From an uncultured Alphaproteobacteria bacterium (GTDB lineage: Bacteria; Pseudomonadota; Alphaproteobacteria; Rhodobacterales; Rhodobacteraceae): 64,000 nucleotides of DNA. Shown here piece by piece: positions 49,513 through 58,666 of the stretch. Position numbers and translations under genes: made by a program. The DNA is taken from positions 1 through 64,000 of the forward strand of contig CACIAQ010000001.1 of the NCBI GenBank assembly GCA_902584635.1, written 5' to 3'. The stretch's first letter is position 1. Each line of letters begins with the position of its first letter. The notes beneath the pieces are model-generated. The model made no database searches. It was not told the DNA's origin and saw nothing but the letters and a program-made list of their open reading frames with translations.

Positions 49513-50304
49513 ATGAGCATTTTTCACGTTTTCTTTTTGTCTCTTATTCAAGGAGCAACAGAGTTTCTACCAGTATCATCTTCTGCACATCTGGTTCTTT
49601 ATAACCAATTTGTTATTGGTCTTCAGGATAATTTAGGCCTAGATATCGCTGTTCATTTCGGTAGCTTAATGGCAGTTATCTTACTACTCGTTAAACCATT
49701 AAAAGAAAACACTAATGACTTTTTGGAAAAAAATGGCGTGAAAAGATCTCTGTTTTTATTGTTTTTAGCGACACTTCCTCTAATATCCATGGGTTTATTC
49801 TTAGAGTATGCACGTCTTATTGATTTATCAAGACAAATAGAAATCATTGCTTTCACAAATATAATATTTGCTTTTTTACTTTTTTTGTCAGACAGAAAAA
49901 AAAGCAGGCGCAAGCTTTCAAATATTTCAACAAGAGATATTTTGGTTATTGGTATCTGGCAATCTTTTGCAGTCTTTCCTGGTACAAGCAGATCGGGAGC
50001 CTCAATAACAGGTGCTCGTTTTTTAAGCTACAACAGAAAAGACTCCATAATAATATCAGTAGTACTTAGTGTACCCGCGATAGCAATTTCTAGTGGCTAT
50101 GTTGCCTTAAAATTTTTTAATAATGAAAGTAAAATCGATGTTTATCTTACTATCTATGCAACGCTATTCTCGTTCATTTTTTCCTATTTAGTCCTAAAGT
50201 TCTTTATAAGATTAGGGGAAAGTTTTTCTTTCACTCCTTATGTAATCTACCGCATCTTGCTCGGGTTAACTTTATTTACCCTTATATATGTTAAGTTCGA
50301 TTGA
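49513..50304 (+). CDS. uppP: Undecaprenyl-diphosphatase
   Basis: SLIQGATEFLPVSSSAHLVL and FPGTSRSGASITGARFL signatures. Confidence 0.95.
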   Translation: MSIFHVFFLSLIQGATEFLPVSSSAHLVLYNQFVIGLQDNLGLDIAVHFGSLMAVILLLVKPLKENTNDFLEKNGVKRSLFLLFLATLPLISMGLFLEYARLIDLSRQIEIIAFTNIIFAFLLFLSDRKKSRRKLSNISTRDILVIGIWQSFAVFPGTSRSGASITGARFLSYNRKDSIIISVVLSVPAIAISSGYVALKFFNNESKIDVYLTIYATLFSFIFSYLVLKFFIRLGESFSFTPYVIYRILLGLTLFTLIYVKFD

Positions 50305-51223
50305 AGCGGGAAACGATCTTCGGTAGAATAATGCTGAGCTTTTTTGGAACTATTCCTATATCTGAGAACTTTTCTGCGCCACTACTTACTAGATTGTCAC
50401 TTTCTAGGCTCTTAACCTGTGCCAAAGTTAAAATGGGAGGCACAAAACCGCCCGATATTACGCGAAAAAAGTCGTTTATTGAAGCAATTATCTTTGCTGG
50501 TAAAAAAGGAATTTTTAATATGATTCTCCTTCGTTTTATTTCAATCAATAACATACCAATAAGTTCTTTGAATGCGTATATGTCATCTCCACCTAATTCT
50601 AGATATCTTTTGTTTTGATTAGTCTCGATCAGTAGACTAACGGCTTTGGCGACATCGTCGACATACACTGGCTGGAACTGAGTATTCGGCCCTACAACTG
50701 GAATAAATGGACTAATCGATGATAGTTCTGCAAACCTATTAAAAAATGTGTCTTCACTTCCAAATATTAACGAAGGTCTAATAATGTTGGCCTTTGGAAA
50801 GTTCTCGAGAACAGCTTCTTCGCCTATCCCTTTTGACTTAAGTAGTTGACTGTTCGAATTGGAGGACGCTCCCAAAGAGGATATATGAATGAATTGATTT
50901 ACTCTTTCCTTTTTTGCAGATTCAGCCAAATTTCTAGCGGCACTAACGTGAAGGTTTTTAAAAGACTGTGAACTTGTTTCAAAAAAAGTTGCTACACAAT
51001 TAATTACGCAATCGGATCCCTTTACATAATCTTGGAGACTTTTTTCATCTTTTATGTCGCCTCTGAGCAACTCTATTTGGCCCACTTTACCATATACTTT
51101 GAGAAAAAGAGCCTCATTAGGCTTTCTTACTACCGCTCTGATGAAATAGCCTTTTGAGGCTAGCTGCCTAACTATATACCTTCCCAAGAAGCCAGATCCG
51201 CCGAAAACAGTAACTAAATTCAT
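50291..51223 (-). CDS. Complex I NDUFA9-like NAD(P)-binding protein
   Basis: MNLVTVFGGSGFLGRYIVRQLASKGY, RPSLIFGSEDTFFNRFAELS, GPNTQFQPVYVDDVAKAV. Start set at 51223. Confidence 0.87.
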   Translation of the reverse strand: MNLVTVFGGSGFLGRYIVRQLASKGYFIRAVVRKPNEALFLKVYGKVGQIELLRGDIKDEKSLQDYVKGSDCVINCVATFFETSSQSFKNLHVSAARNLAESAKKERVNQFIHISSLGASSNSNSQLLKSKGIGEEAVLENFPKANIIRPSLIFGSEDTFFNRFAELSSISPFIPVVGPNTQFQPVYVDDVAKAVSLLIETNQNKRYLELGGDDIYAFKELIGMLLIEIKRRRIILKIPFLPAKIIASINDFFRVISGGFVPPILTLAQVKSLESDNLVSSGAEKFSDIGIVPKKLSIILPKIVSRFNRT

Positions 51224-51345
51224 TAAATTGTCCCTAATGCTTTGATATGCGTACGATAGAGTATTTTTTCTACATATCATTAAAAATTTACAAATTCTTT
51301 GAAATTAATATAAAAAAAAGCTTAAATAAATTTTTTAAGGTAAAA

Positions 51346-51957
51346 ATGACAGTCTCTATATATAAAAACGACATTCCCGCAAATTTAGAGCTTGGTAGCG
51401 AGATAGCAGTAGACACAGAAACTATGGGCTTAAAGTTTGGTAGGGACAGATTGTGTTTAGTTCAAATAGCAAACAGTAAGGGTTCAGTTTATCTTATTCA
51501 GATTGACAAATATCAGCATAACGCTCCTAATTTGGCAGAGGTAATGAAAAATGAAAAAATAGTTAAAATTTTTCACTATGCCAGATTTGACATTGGTGTT
51601 CTTAATAAAAACTTACACTTTATGACGCGCAACATTTATTGTACAAAAATAGCATCAAAACTAGGAAGGACTTTCTCTCAGAGCCATGGGCTTAAGAACC
51701 TTGTAAAAGAAATATTGTCCATTGATATTTCTAAAGAACAACAGTCATCATATTGGGGAGCAGAAGTTTTAAGTGAGAATCAAATTAATTATGCAAAACA
51801 AGATGTTCTGTATTTACACAAAATCAAAGAACACCTAGACAAAATTTTGATACACGAAGATAGATATGACATTTTCCAGAAAACATGCGATTTCCTACCC
51901 ATAAGATGCCAATTAGATAATATGGGTTGGGAAGATATAGACCCTTTCTCTCATTAA
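51346..51957 (+). CDS. rnd: Ribonuclease D-type 3'-5' exonuclease
   Basis: DEDD motifs AVDTETMGL, HYARFDIGVL, NYAKQDVLYL; start set at 51346 (MTVSIYK). Confidence 0.9.
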   Translation: MTVSIYKNDIPANLELGSEIAVDTETMGLKFGRDRLCLVQIANSKGSVYLIQIDKYQHNAPNLAEVMKNEKIVKIFHYARFDIGVLNKNLHFMTRNIYCTKIASKLGRTFSQSHGLKNLVKEILSIDISKEQQSSYWGAEVLSENQINYAKQDVLYLHKIKEHLDKILIHEDRYDIFQKTCDFLPIRCQLDNMGWEDIDPFSH

Positions 51958-52027
51958 TTTTTTGAATATATGCTAAAAATCGTGGTGAATAAATTTCATT
52001 TCCAAAGAACAGAATTTATAATAACAG

Positions 52028-52624
52028 ATGGAAACTGATACAACCCAATATACCAGGCTAGTTTTTTGGCTAAAATTAATGCTTGGATTGAGCGCTGGAC
52101 TTTTGTTTTTAGTAATATTTCAATTCTCTTATTCAAAGAAAGTCGATCCACCTTTTAGCGTTGTGACAAAAGATGTGAGAATCGGGTTGAAATATCAAGC
52201 GCGGGAGACCCATATAACAGGAAATACATCTGACGGTGGTACTTTTGATTTTTATGCAAAGGCGCTAAACCCTAGTCACCAAAATGACAAAACAGTGATA
52301 TTATCAAAGCCGCTGGGCGAAATATCGTTTTCAAGTGATCAAAAGTTTAATTTTTCATCAGATTTCGCTAGCCTCAATTTAGATGCGAAAAATATATTGT
52401 TTAATGGTAACCTTTCGCTTAAAAACTCATGGGGAACGCTTATTAGAACTGAAGAATTAGTTGCAGATTTTGAGAAAAAATTACTGCTTGGACCTAAGAG
52501 GATAACAGTGAAATCTGAATTTGGTTCTTTAGCAAGTGGGCGGATGGAATACTTTTACAGTTCCGCATTGGAAGAAGAAATCTTTTTTAGCGACGGAGTA
52601 ACAGTTGAAATATTTGTTGACTAA
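52028..52624 (+). CDS. lptC: LPS export ABC transporter periplasmic protein LptC
   Basis: Single N-terminal TM, LptC-like beta-strand region (GGTFDFYAKAL), between rnd and lptA. Confidence 0.82.
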   Translation: METDTTQYTRLVFWLKLMLGLSAGLLFLVIFQFSYSKKVDPPFSVVTKDVRIGLKYQARETHITGNTSDGGTFDFYAKALNPSHQNDKTVILSKPLGEISFSSDQKFNFSSDFASLNLDAKNILFNGNLSLKNSWGTLIRTEELVADFEKKLLLGPKRITVKSEFGSLASGRMEYFYSSALEEEIFFSDGVTVEIFVD

Positions 52625-53108
52625 AACAGTGTCTATTGAGCCATTGAGGAGGAAATTTTTTTTCTTAATTAATATTGTCCTTTTTTTGATATTACTCCAC
52701 GAGGTTGGAATTTCGTCAGAGATTAAAAGAGAAACAATACGGTTTAGTTCAGACACTGCTCATATTAAAAGGAAAGAAGGTATTTTACGTTTATCAGGTG
52801 ACGTGAATATTGAATATGATAACTATATAATAAAGTCGGATTTTTTGATAGCGAAAACAAAAAGTGTAGATTCGCACGAAGTAAAAATTATTGAGGCAAG
52901 TAAAAATATATATTTTTCGAATAATAAAGATATTTCTGCGAGAGGAGACAAGCTTTTTATGGATTTAGACGAAAAGTTTGTTTCAATAGAAGGCAACGTA
53001 GAGTTTTCTCAAGGTAAATCGGTTATCAGAGCAAAAAAAATAAATGTTGATTTAGTGACAGAAACAGTGGACTTTGAAGGAATTAAAGACTCATTTATAG
53101 AAAACTAG
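52605..53108 (+). CDS. lptA: Lipopolysaccharide transport periplasmic protein LptA (OstA domain)
   Basis: GILRLSGDVNIEYDNYIIKSDFLIAKTKS, VSIEGNVEFSQGKSVIRAKKINVDL; directly upstream of lptB. Confidence 0.87.
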   Translation: MKYLLTKTVSIEPLRRKFFFLINIVLFLILLHEVGISSEIKRETIRFSSDTAHIKRKEGILRLSGDVNIEYDNYIIKSDFLIAKTKSVDSHEVKIIEASKNIYFSNNKDISARGDKLFMDLDEKFVSIEGNVEFSQGKSVIRAKKINVDLVTETVDFEGIKDSFIEN

Positions 53109-53118
53109 AGGGAGAGAA

Positions 53119-53883
53119 TTGGCAAAGCCGTATTTAACTGTGGACAACTTCGCCAACAAAGATGTTGGTTTAAGTGTTAAGGGACTAAGAAAGGTTTACA
53201 AATCAAGGCTTGCTCTGATGGATTTTAGTATTTTTGTCACCAGAGGTGAGGTTGTAAGTCTACTAGGACCAAATGGAGCTGGAAAAACAACTGCTTTTAA
53301 CATTATCGCCGGAATACACAGATCAGACGGAGGTTCTATAAGACTAGACGGGGATGAAATTTCTAATCTTCCTATGTATAGAAGAGCAAAATCTGGATTA
53401 GGGTACCTTCCTCAAGAATCGTCTATTTTTAAAGGCCTAACTGTTGAAAAAAATATTGATGCAATATTGGAGCTTAAAATTAGAGATCCAAAGGAGAGAC
53501 GTAAGAAAATTGAAGAACTATTGGGTGAGTTTTCAATAACACATCTTAGGAACGCGAAAGCAGTCAATCTTTCTGGAGGAGAAAGAAGAAGAGTAGAAAT
53601 AGCACGCTGCTTAGCAAGCCAACCTAAGTATATTTTACTTGATGAACCATTTGCAGGAGTGGATCCAATAGCAATTGACGAAATCAGGGGCTTGGTACGT
53701 GAGCTTAAAAATAGAAATATAGGAATTTTAATTACTGATCACAATGTGAGAGAAACTCTGAAAATAGTGGATCGGGCTTACATAATTAACGACGGAAAAA
53801 TTATCAAAAATGGGACTCCCGATTTTGTTATAAGTGATAGAGACGTGAGACGGGTTTATCTAGGTGATAAGTTCGCTCTATAA
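53119..53883 (+). CDS. lptB: LPS export ABC transporter ATP-binding protein LptB
   Basis: GPNGAGKTTAFNIIAG, YLPQESSIFKGLTVEKNI, LSGGERRRVEIAR, DEPFAGVDPIAIDEI, ITDHNVRETL; TTG start. Confidence 0.95.
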   Translation: MAKPYLTVDNFANKDVGLSVKGLRKVYKSRLALMDFSIFVTRGEVVSLLGPNGAGKTTAFNIIAGIHRSDGGSIRLDGDEISNLPMYRRAKSGLGYLPQESSIFKGLTVEKNIDAILELKIRDPKERRKKIEELLGEFSITHLRNAKAVNLSGGERRRVEIARCLASQPKYILLDEPFAGVDPIAIDEIRGLVRELKNRNIGILITDHNVRETLKIVDRAYIINDGKIIKNGTPDFVISDRDVRRVYLGDKFAL

Positions 53884-53947
53884 AAAATTTTATAAAACTC
53901 TAGAAAAAAGAAAATTTTTAATGTAACGTTCAGCGATTAACGGGGGA

Positions 53948-54424
53948 TTGTTTCAAATGAAGATGCAAGACATATTGTCCAAAGAGGCTATAAAAACAAA
54001 GATTAGGGTGGCGAATAAAAAACAGTTAATACAAGAAATCGCCAGTATAGCATCAGAACATATAGGTATTCCAAATATGAGTATTGCAAAATCTTTGCAG
54101 CAACGCGAAATACTTGGACCGACGGGAATTGGGAATGGAGTTGCAATACCTCATGTAAAACTAAGAGGTTTAACAAAAATTTGTGGGTTTTTTTCTAGTT
54201 TAGAACGGCCCATCGATTTTGAAGCTGCTGACAAGCAACCAGTAGATCTTATATTCACCTTATTAGCTCCCGAAAATAATAAGGGAACTGAACATCTTAA
54301 AGCTTTAGCAATGGTTTCAAGAGTTTTTAGTGAAAAAAATATACGGTCTAAACTTAGATCGTCAGAAAATACCGAGTCTTTGTTTGCTATATTGACAATT
54401 GATGAAGACTCAAAAGCTGCTTGA
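53948..54424 (+). CDS. ptsN: PTS IIA-like nitrogen-regulatory protein PtsN
   Basis: GPTGIGNGVAIPHVKLRGL (phospho-His motif), PVDLIFTLLAPENNKGTEHLKALAMVSR. Start may be 53957 (MKMQDIL) or later. Confidence 0.9.
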   Translation: MFQMKMQDILSKEAIKTKIRVANKKQLIQEIASIASEHIGIPNMSIAKSLQQREILGPTGIGNGVAIPHVKLRGLTKICGFFSSLERPIDFEAADKQPVDLIFTLLAPENNKGTEHLKALAMVSRVFSEKNIRSKLRSSENTESLFAILTIDEDSKAA

Positions 54425-54591
54425 TTAGTTCATGTATTGATCTTTAAAAGAGACCTTTTAAGGGCTATATTACCAGCGTTTGTGATACTTAAAGCTTTTT
54501 ATCCTTTATTTTAAATCTTTACATTTATTTAGGAACAATTCTACCTGTAAACCTTTAAAATTAAAGCTTGCTGATTTTCTAATAAGCTGTC

Positions 54592-55377
54592 TCATAAAAT
54601 TTTCTGCCAATCTATTTTTCTAGAATCATTAAAGTCCCTAAGCGCAACAAAACTTCCATTCTCATAGTTTTTTTTCCCATAAATGAGTTCTTTTTTTGTA
54701 TTTAAATCTATAAGAGAGCCGCCAGCATATTTGAGTATTGCGTGACCTGCAGCCGTGTCCCACTCCATAGTTCGACCAAACCTTGGATAAATATCTGCTA
54801 CTCCCTCTGCGAGCTTGCAGAATTTAATTGATGAGCCAATTTTTAAAACGTTATGTTCGAACTCATCTTTAAAAATTTTACTTTCTCTCCCAATAAAATT
54901 GTTGTCCGAGGTTATAAGCGTAAATATCTCTTTTTTTTTATGCTTTCTCCTTAACTTAACTTTCTGGGATTTTTTTAAGAAGTTATATTTAAAACTTTCA
55001 TTATTTGTGGATGTGTAAAAAAGTTCTCCGCTTATCGGACTGTAAATAACTCCTAATTCTGGTTTCCAGTTATTGATAAATGCTATATTGACCGTGAAAT
55101 TATTAGTTTTATTTAAAAACCCTTTTGTTCCATCCAGTGGATCAATAATAAAAAATTTTCCTATTTCTGAAACTCTATTTTCAGACTCTTCTGATATCGC
55201 TGGTATTTTTGGAAACCGTTGCTTTAAAACTCTCAAAATTATCTCGTTTGCTTTCTCGTCAGCTGTTGTTACTGGAGAGTTATCACTTTTTATAGATGTC
55301 TTAAATTTTCCACTTTCATAAATTTCACGAATAACTATTCCCGCTTCTGTGGCTAATTCAACTAGTGTATCAATCAT
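54592..55377 (-). CDS. cysQ: 3'(2'),5'-bisphosphate nucleotidase (CysQ-like inositol monophosphatase family)
   Basis: SPVTTADEKANEIIL, ISEESENR, FIIDPLDGTKGFLNKTNNFTVNIA, MEWDTAAGHAIL; start set at 55377. Confidence 0.9.
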   Translation of the reverse strand: MIDTLVELATEAGIVIREIYESGKFKTSIKSDNSPVTTADEKANEIILRVLKQRFPKIPAISEESENRVSEIGKFFIIDPLDGTKGFLNKTNNFTVNIAFINNWKPELGVIYSPISGELFYTSTNNESFKYNFLKKSQKVKLRRKHKKKEIFTLITSDNNFIGRESKIFKDEFEHNVLKIGSSIKFCKLAEGVADIYPRFGRTMEWDTAAGHAILKYAGGSLIDLNTKKELIYGKKNYENGSFVALRDFNDSRKIDWQKIL

Positions 55378-55439
55378 ATATAAAACCAAATTGTGTATAC
55401 ATTTATTACAACAAAAATGAATTTTTAGCACTATCTAAT

Positions 55440-55470
55440 CTTGCACGACAAAATTAATTACCTATATACC
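55440..55470 (+). promoter_or_regulatory. Putative sigma-32 (RpoH) heat-shock promoter of dnaK
   Basis: CTTG (55440-55443), 17-nt spacer, CCTATATACC (55461-55470), matching alphaproteobacterial CTTG-N17/18-CYTATNT except the trailing G; 37 bp upstream of dnaK ATG. Confidence 0.65.
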
Positions 55471-55507
55471 ATAAGGTTAACGATATTATTATTTGAAAGG
55501 TCAGATT

Positions 55508-57421
55508 ATGGGCAAGGTCATCGGTATAGACTTGGGAACAACTAATTCGTGTGTTGCAATAATGGAGGGCGCAAACGCAAAGGTTGTTGAAAACTCAGAA
55601 GGTGCTAGAACAACACCATCGATTGTAGGGTTCACTGATGATGAACGCTTGGTAGGTCAACCAGCTAAAAGACAAGCTGTGACAAACCCTTCGGATACCC
55701 TTTTTGCGGTTAAGAGACTGATTGGAAGACAATATAATGATCCAATGGTTACGAAAGATAAAAAAATGGTGCCTTATAATATTGTTGAAGGGAGTAATAA
55801 AGATGCTTGGGTAGAAGCAAAAGGCGAAAAGTATTCTCCAAGTCAAATATCAGCATTTATATTGCAAAAAATGAAGGAAACTGCAGAGAGCCACTTAGGG
55901 GACGAAGTAACTCAGGCGGTTATAACTGTGCCAGCTTACTTCAATGACGCGCAAAGGCAAGCAACAAAAGATGCAGGCAAAATAGCTGGACTGGAAGTTC
56001 TCAGAATTATAAACGAGCCTACCGCAGCTGCATTAGCCTATGGGCTAGAAAAAAAGGGCGGTAAAACTATTGCTGTCTATGATTTAGGTGGAGGTACATT
56101 TGATATATCGATTCTAGAGATCGATGATGGGCTTTTTGAAGTTAAATCAACTAATGGAGATACTTTTTTAGGTGGAGAAGACTTTGACTTAAGAATAGTT
56201 GACCATTTGGCGGAAGAATTCCGAAAAGAAAATGGTGTTGATTTAAAAGCCGATAAAATGGCCTTGCAGAGATTAAAAGAAGCTGCTGAAAAAGCAAAAA
56301 TAGAACTCTCATCTTCAAGCCAAACTGAAATTAACCAACCTTTCATATCTATGGACCCAAAAACAAGTCAGCCCTTACACATGGTTATGAAGCTGACTAG
56401 GGCAAAACTTGAAAGCTTAGTTGGAGATCTTATAGCCAAGTCATTAAAACCATGTCAGGCTGCAATAACTGATGCAGATGTTAAAAAAGGTGATATTGAT
56501 GAGGTGGTGCTTGTTGGTGGAATGACAAGAATGCCCAAGGTTATTGAAGAAGTAACTAGTTTTTTTGGAAAAGAACCTCACAAAGGTGTTAATCCTGATG
56601 AAGTAGTGGCTATGGGTGCTGCAATTCAAGCTGGAGTTCTTCAAGGTGATGTGAAAGACGTGGTTCTTCTCGACGTCACACCTCTGAGCCTGGGTATAGA
56701 AACTTTGGGTGGGGTGTTTACAAAATTGATAGACCGAAACACAACTATTCCAACGAAAAAAAGTCAGGTTTTCTCTACTGCGGAAGATAATCAAAGCGCT
56801 GTTACTATTAGGGTATTTCAAGGCGAACGAGAGATGGCTACGGACAATAAGGAGCTCGGCAAATTCAATTTAGAGGAAATAGCTCCTGCGCCTAGGGGCA
56901 TGCCGCAAATTGAGGTAACCTTTGATATAGATGCGAATGGTATTGTTTCAGTTTCAGCTAAAGATAAAGGTACAGGTAAGGAACAAAAAATAACGATACA
57001 GGCTTCTGGTGGGCTCTCCGAAGAGGAAATAGATAAAATGGTTCAAGATGCTGAAGAAAATGCCGAATCTGATAAAGCCAAAAAAGATCTAGTTGAAGCA
57101 AAAAACCAAGCTGAGAGCCTAATACACAGCACCGAAAAATCTATTGAAGAGCACGGCAATAAAGTTGATCCATCTACTATAGAGGCCATGGAACTATCTA
57201 TGAAGGCTCTAAAGGAAGTTTTAGAGAGTGATGATGCGGAAAAAATTAAAGCAAGAAGTCAAGACTTAACCGAAGCATCAATGAAACTAGGCGAAGCTAT
57301 ATATAAGGCCGAAGCAGAAAAAAACTCTGGCGAACCTGATGTGGCCGATGATGATCTGAATAAAGATGACGGCGACGTTGTAGACGCTGATTTCGAAGAC
57401 TTGGATGAAAAAAAGAAATAA
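55508..57421 (+). CDS. dnaK: Chaperone DnaK (Hsp70)
   Basis: [48 protein letters not shown]; start set at 55508. Confidence 0.98.
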   Translation: MGKVIGIDLGTTNSCVAIMEGANAKVVENSEGARTTPSIVGFTDDERLVGQPAKRQAVTNPSDTLFAVKRLIGRQYNDPMVTKDKKMVPYNIVEGSNKDAWVEAKGEKYSPSQISAFILQKMKETAESHLGDEVTQAVITVPAYFNDAQRQATKDAGKIAGLEVLRIINEPTAAALAYGLEKKGGKTIAVYDLGGGTFDISILEIDDGLFEVKSTNGDTFLGGEDFDLRIVDHLAEEFRKENGVDLKADKMALQRLKEAAEKAKIELSSSSQTEINQPFISMDPKTSQPLHMVMKLTRAKLESLVGDLIAKSLKPCQAAITDADVKKGDIDEVVLVGGMTRMPKVIEEVTSFFGKEPHKGVNPDEVVAMGAAIQAGVLQGDVKDVVLLDVTPLSLGIETLGGVFTKLIDRNTTIPTKKSQVFSTAEDNQSAVTIRVFQGEREMATDNKELGKFNLEEIAPAPRGMPQIEVTFDIDANGIVSVSAKDKGTGKEQKITIQASGGLSEEEIDKMVQDAEENAESDKAKKDLVEAKNQAESLIHSTEKSIEEHGNKVDPSTIEAMELSMKALKEVLESDDAEKIKARSQDLTEASMKLGEAIYKAEAEKNSGEPDVADDDLNKDDGDVVDADFEDLDEKKK

Positions 57422-57455
57422 TTAAATTTTTTTTATTCTAAATATGGAAAGCTAA

Positions 57456-58595
57456 ATGGCGAAGAGAGACTATTATGAAACTCTTGGTATTTCAAAGGGT
57501 GCTAGTGAAGCTGACATAAAGAAGGCATTTAGATCGAAGGCTAGAGAACTACATCCAGATAAAAATGCAGGAAGCTCCAAGGCGGAAGAAGAATTTAAGT
57601 TCGTAAACGAAGCTTACGAAGTGCTTAAAGATCCGAATAAGAAAGCAGCATACGACCAGTATGGTCATGCTGCCTTTGAAAATGGTGGTTTTGGTAATGC
57701 AGGAGGAGGAGGAGACTTTTCATCAGCTTTCTCGGATGTATTTGAAGATCTGTTTGGGGATTTTATGGGAGGTTCTTCGCGAAGAGGGTCCGGCTCGTCT
57801 TCCAGAAGAGGTTCAGATCTTAGATATAACATGACTATATCTCTGGAAGATGCATATAGGGGTAAGTCAACAACTATAAAGGTCCCATCTTCTGTAAAAT
57901 GTGAGCAATGCAATGGTACAGGAGGTAAAGATGGAACTCAACCGACTTCATGTCCGACTTGTAGTGGCATAGGAAAGGTTCGGGCACAACAAGGATTTTT
58001 TACTGTTGAAAGGACATGTCCAACATGCTCAGGAAGGGGGCAAATGAATAAAAACCCTTGTCGTTTTTGCTCGGGTTCTGGAACAACTCAAAAAAATAAA
58101 AATTTAAGTGTAAACATTCCTCCGGGTGTAGAGACTGGAACTCGAATTAGGTTGACTGGAGAGGGAGAGGCAGGATTACAAAATGGTCCGACAGGAGACC
58201 TTTATATTTTTACAGAAGTTCTAGATCACTCAATATTCCAGAGGGAGGGACCAAATTTATTTTGTCAAATACCAATATCTATAGTCTCTGCCACGCTTGG
58301 TGGAGATATTGAAGCGCCAACCCTAGACGGTGGGAAAACAAGAGTAAAGGTTCCAGCCGGCATTCAATCTGGAAAGCAGTTACGATTACGGGGCAAAGGA
58401 ATGCCTAATATTAGAGGCAAATCTCACGGAGATTTATACATAGAACTTAATATCGAAACACCTGTTAATCTAAATGAAAAACAGAGAAGTCTATTAATCG
58501 AATTTGAAAAGTCACTACAAGCATCAGATAATAGCCCAAAACACTCAAACTTTTTTTCAAAGGTAAAGAATTTTTGGGAAAAGAATAGCAACTAA
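57456..58595 (+). CDS. dnaJ: Chaperone DnaJ (Hsp40)
   Basis: J-domain HPDKN, G-rich region, four CXXCXGXG zinc repeats. Confidence 0.97.
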   Translation: MAKRDYYETLGISKGASEADIKKAFRSKARELHPDKNAGSSKAEEEFKFVNEAYEVLKDPNKKAAYDQYGHAAFENGGFGNAGGGGDFSSAFSDVFEDLFGDFMGGSSRRGSGSSSRRGSDLRYNMTISLEDAYRGKSTTIKVPSSVKCEQCNGTGGKDGTQPTSCPTCSGIGKVRAQQGFFTVERTCPTCSGRGQMNKNPCRFCSGSGTTQKNKNLSVNIPPGVETGTRIRLTGEGEAGLQNGPTGDLYIFTEVLDHSIFQREGPNLFCQIPISIVSATLGGDIEAPTLDGGKTRVKVPAGIQSGKQLRLRGKGMPNIRGKSHGDLYIELNIETPVNLNEKQRSLLIEFEKSLQASDNSPKHSNFFSKVKNFWEKNSN

Positions 58596-58666
58596 AACAT
58601 TGCTTCCTTTTTTCAAATTGTACACTATTAAGTCACAAAGAAACCATAATCACGAGACCCGTTGCG

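Noticed and set aside
54442-54463. Hairpin CTTTAAAAG-AGAC-CTTTTAAGG downstream of ptsN
   Set aside because: AU-rich stem with one wobble and no T tract; too weak to call a terminator.
55423-55432. Possible CIRCE half-site (TTAGCACT) upstream of dnaK
   Set aside because: Only one half is present; no GAGTGCTAA arm at the required spacing and no hrcA in the window.
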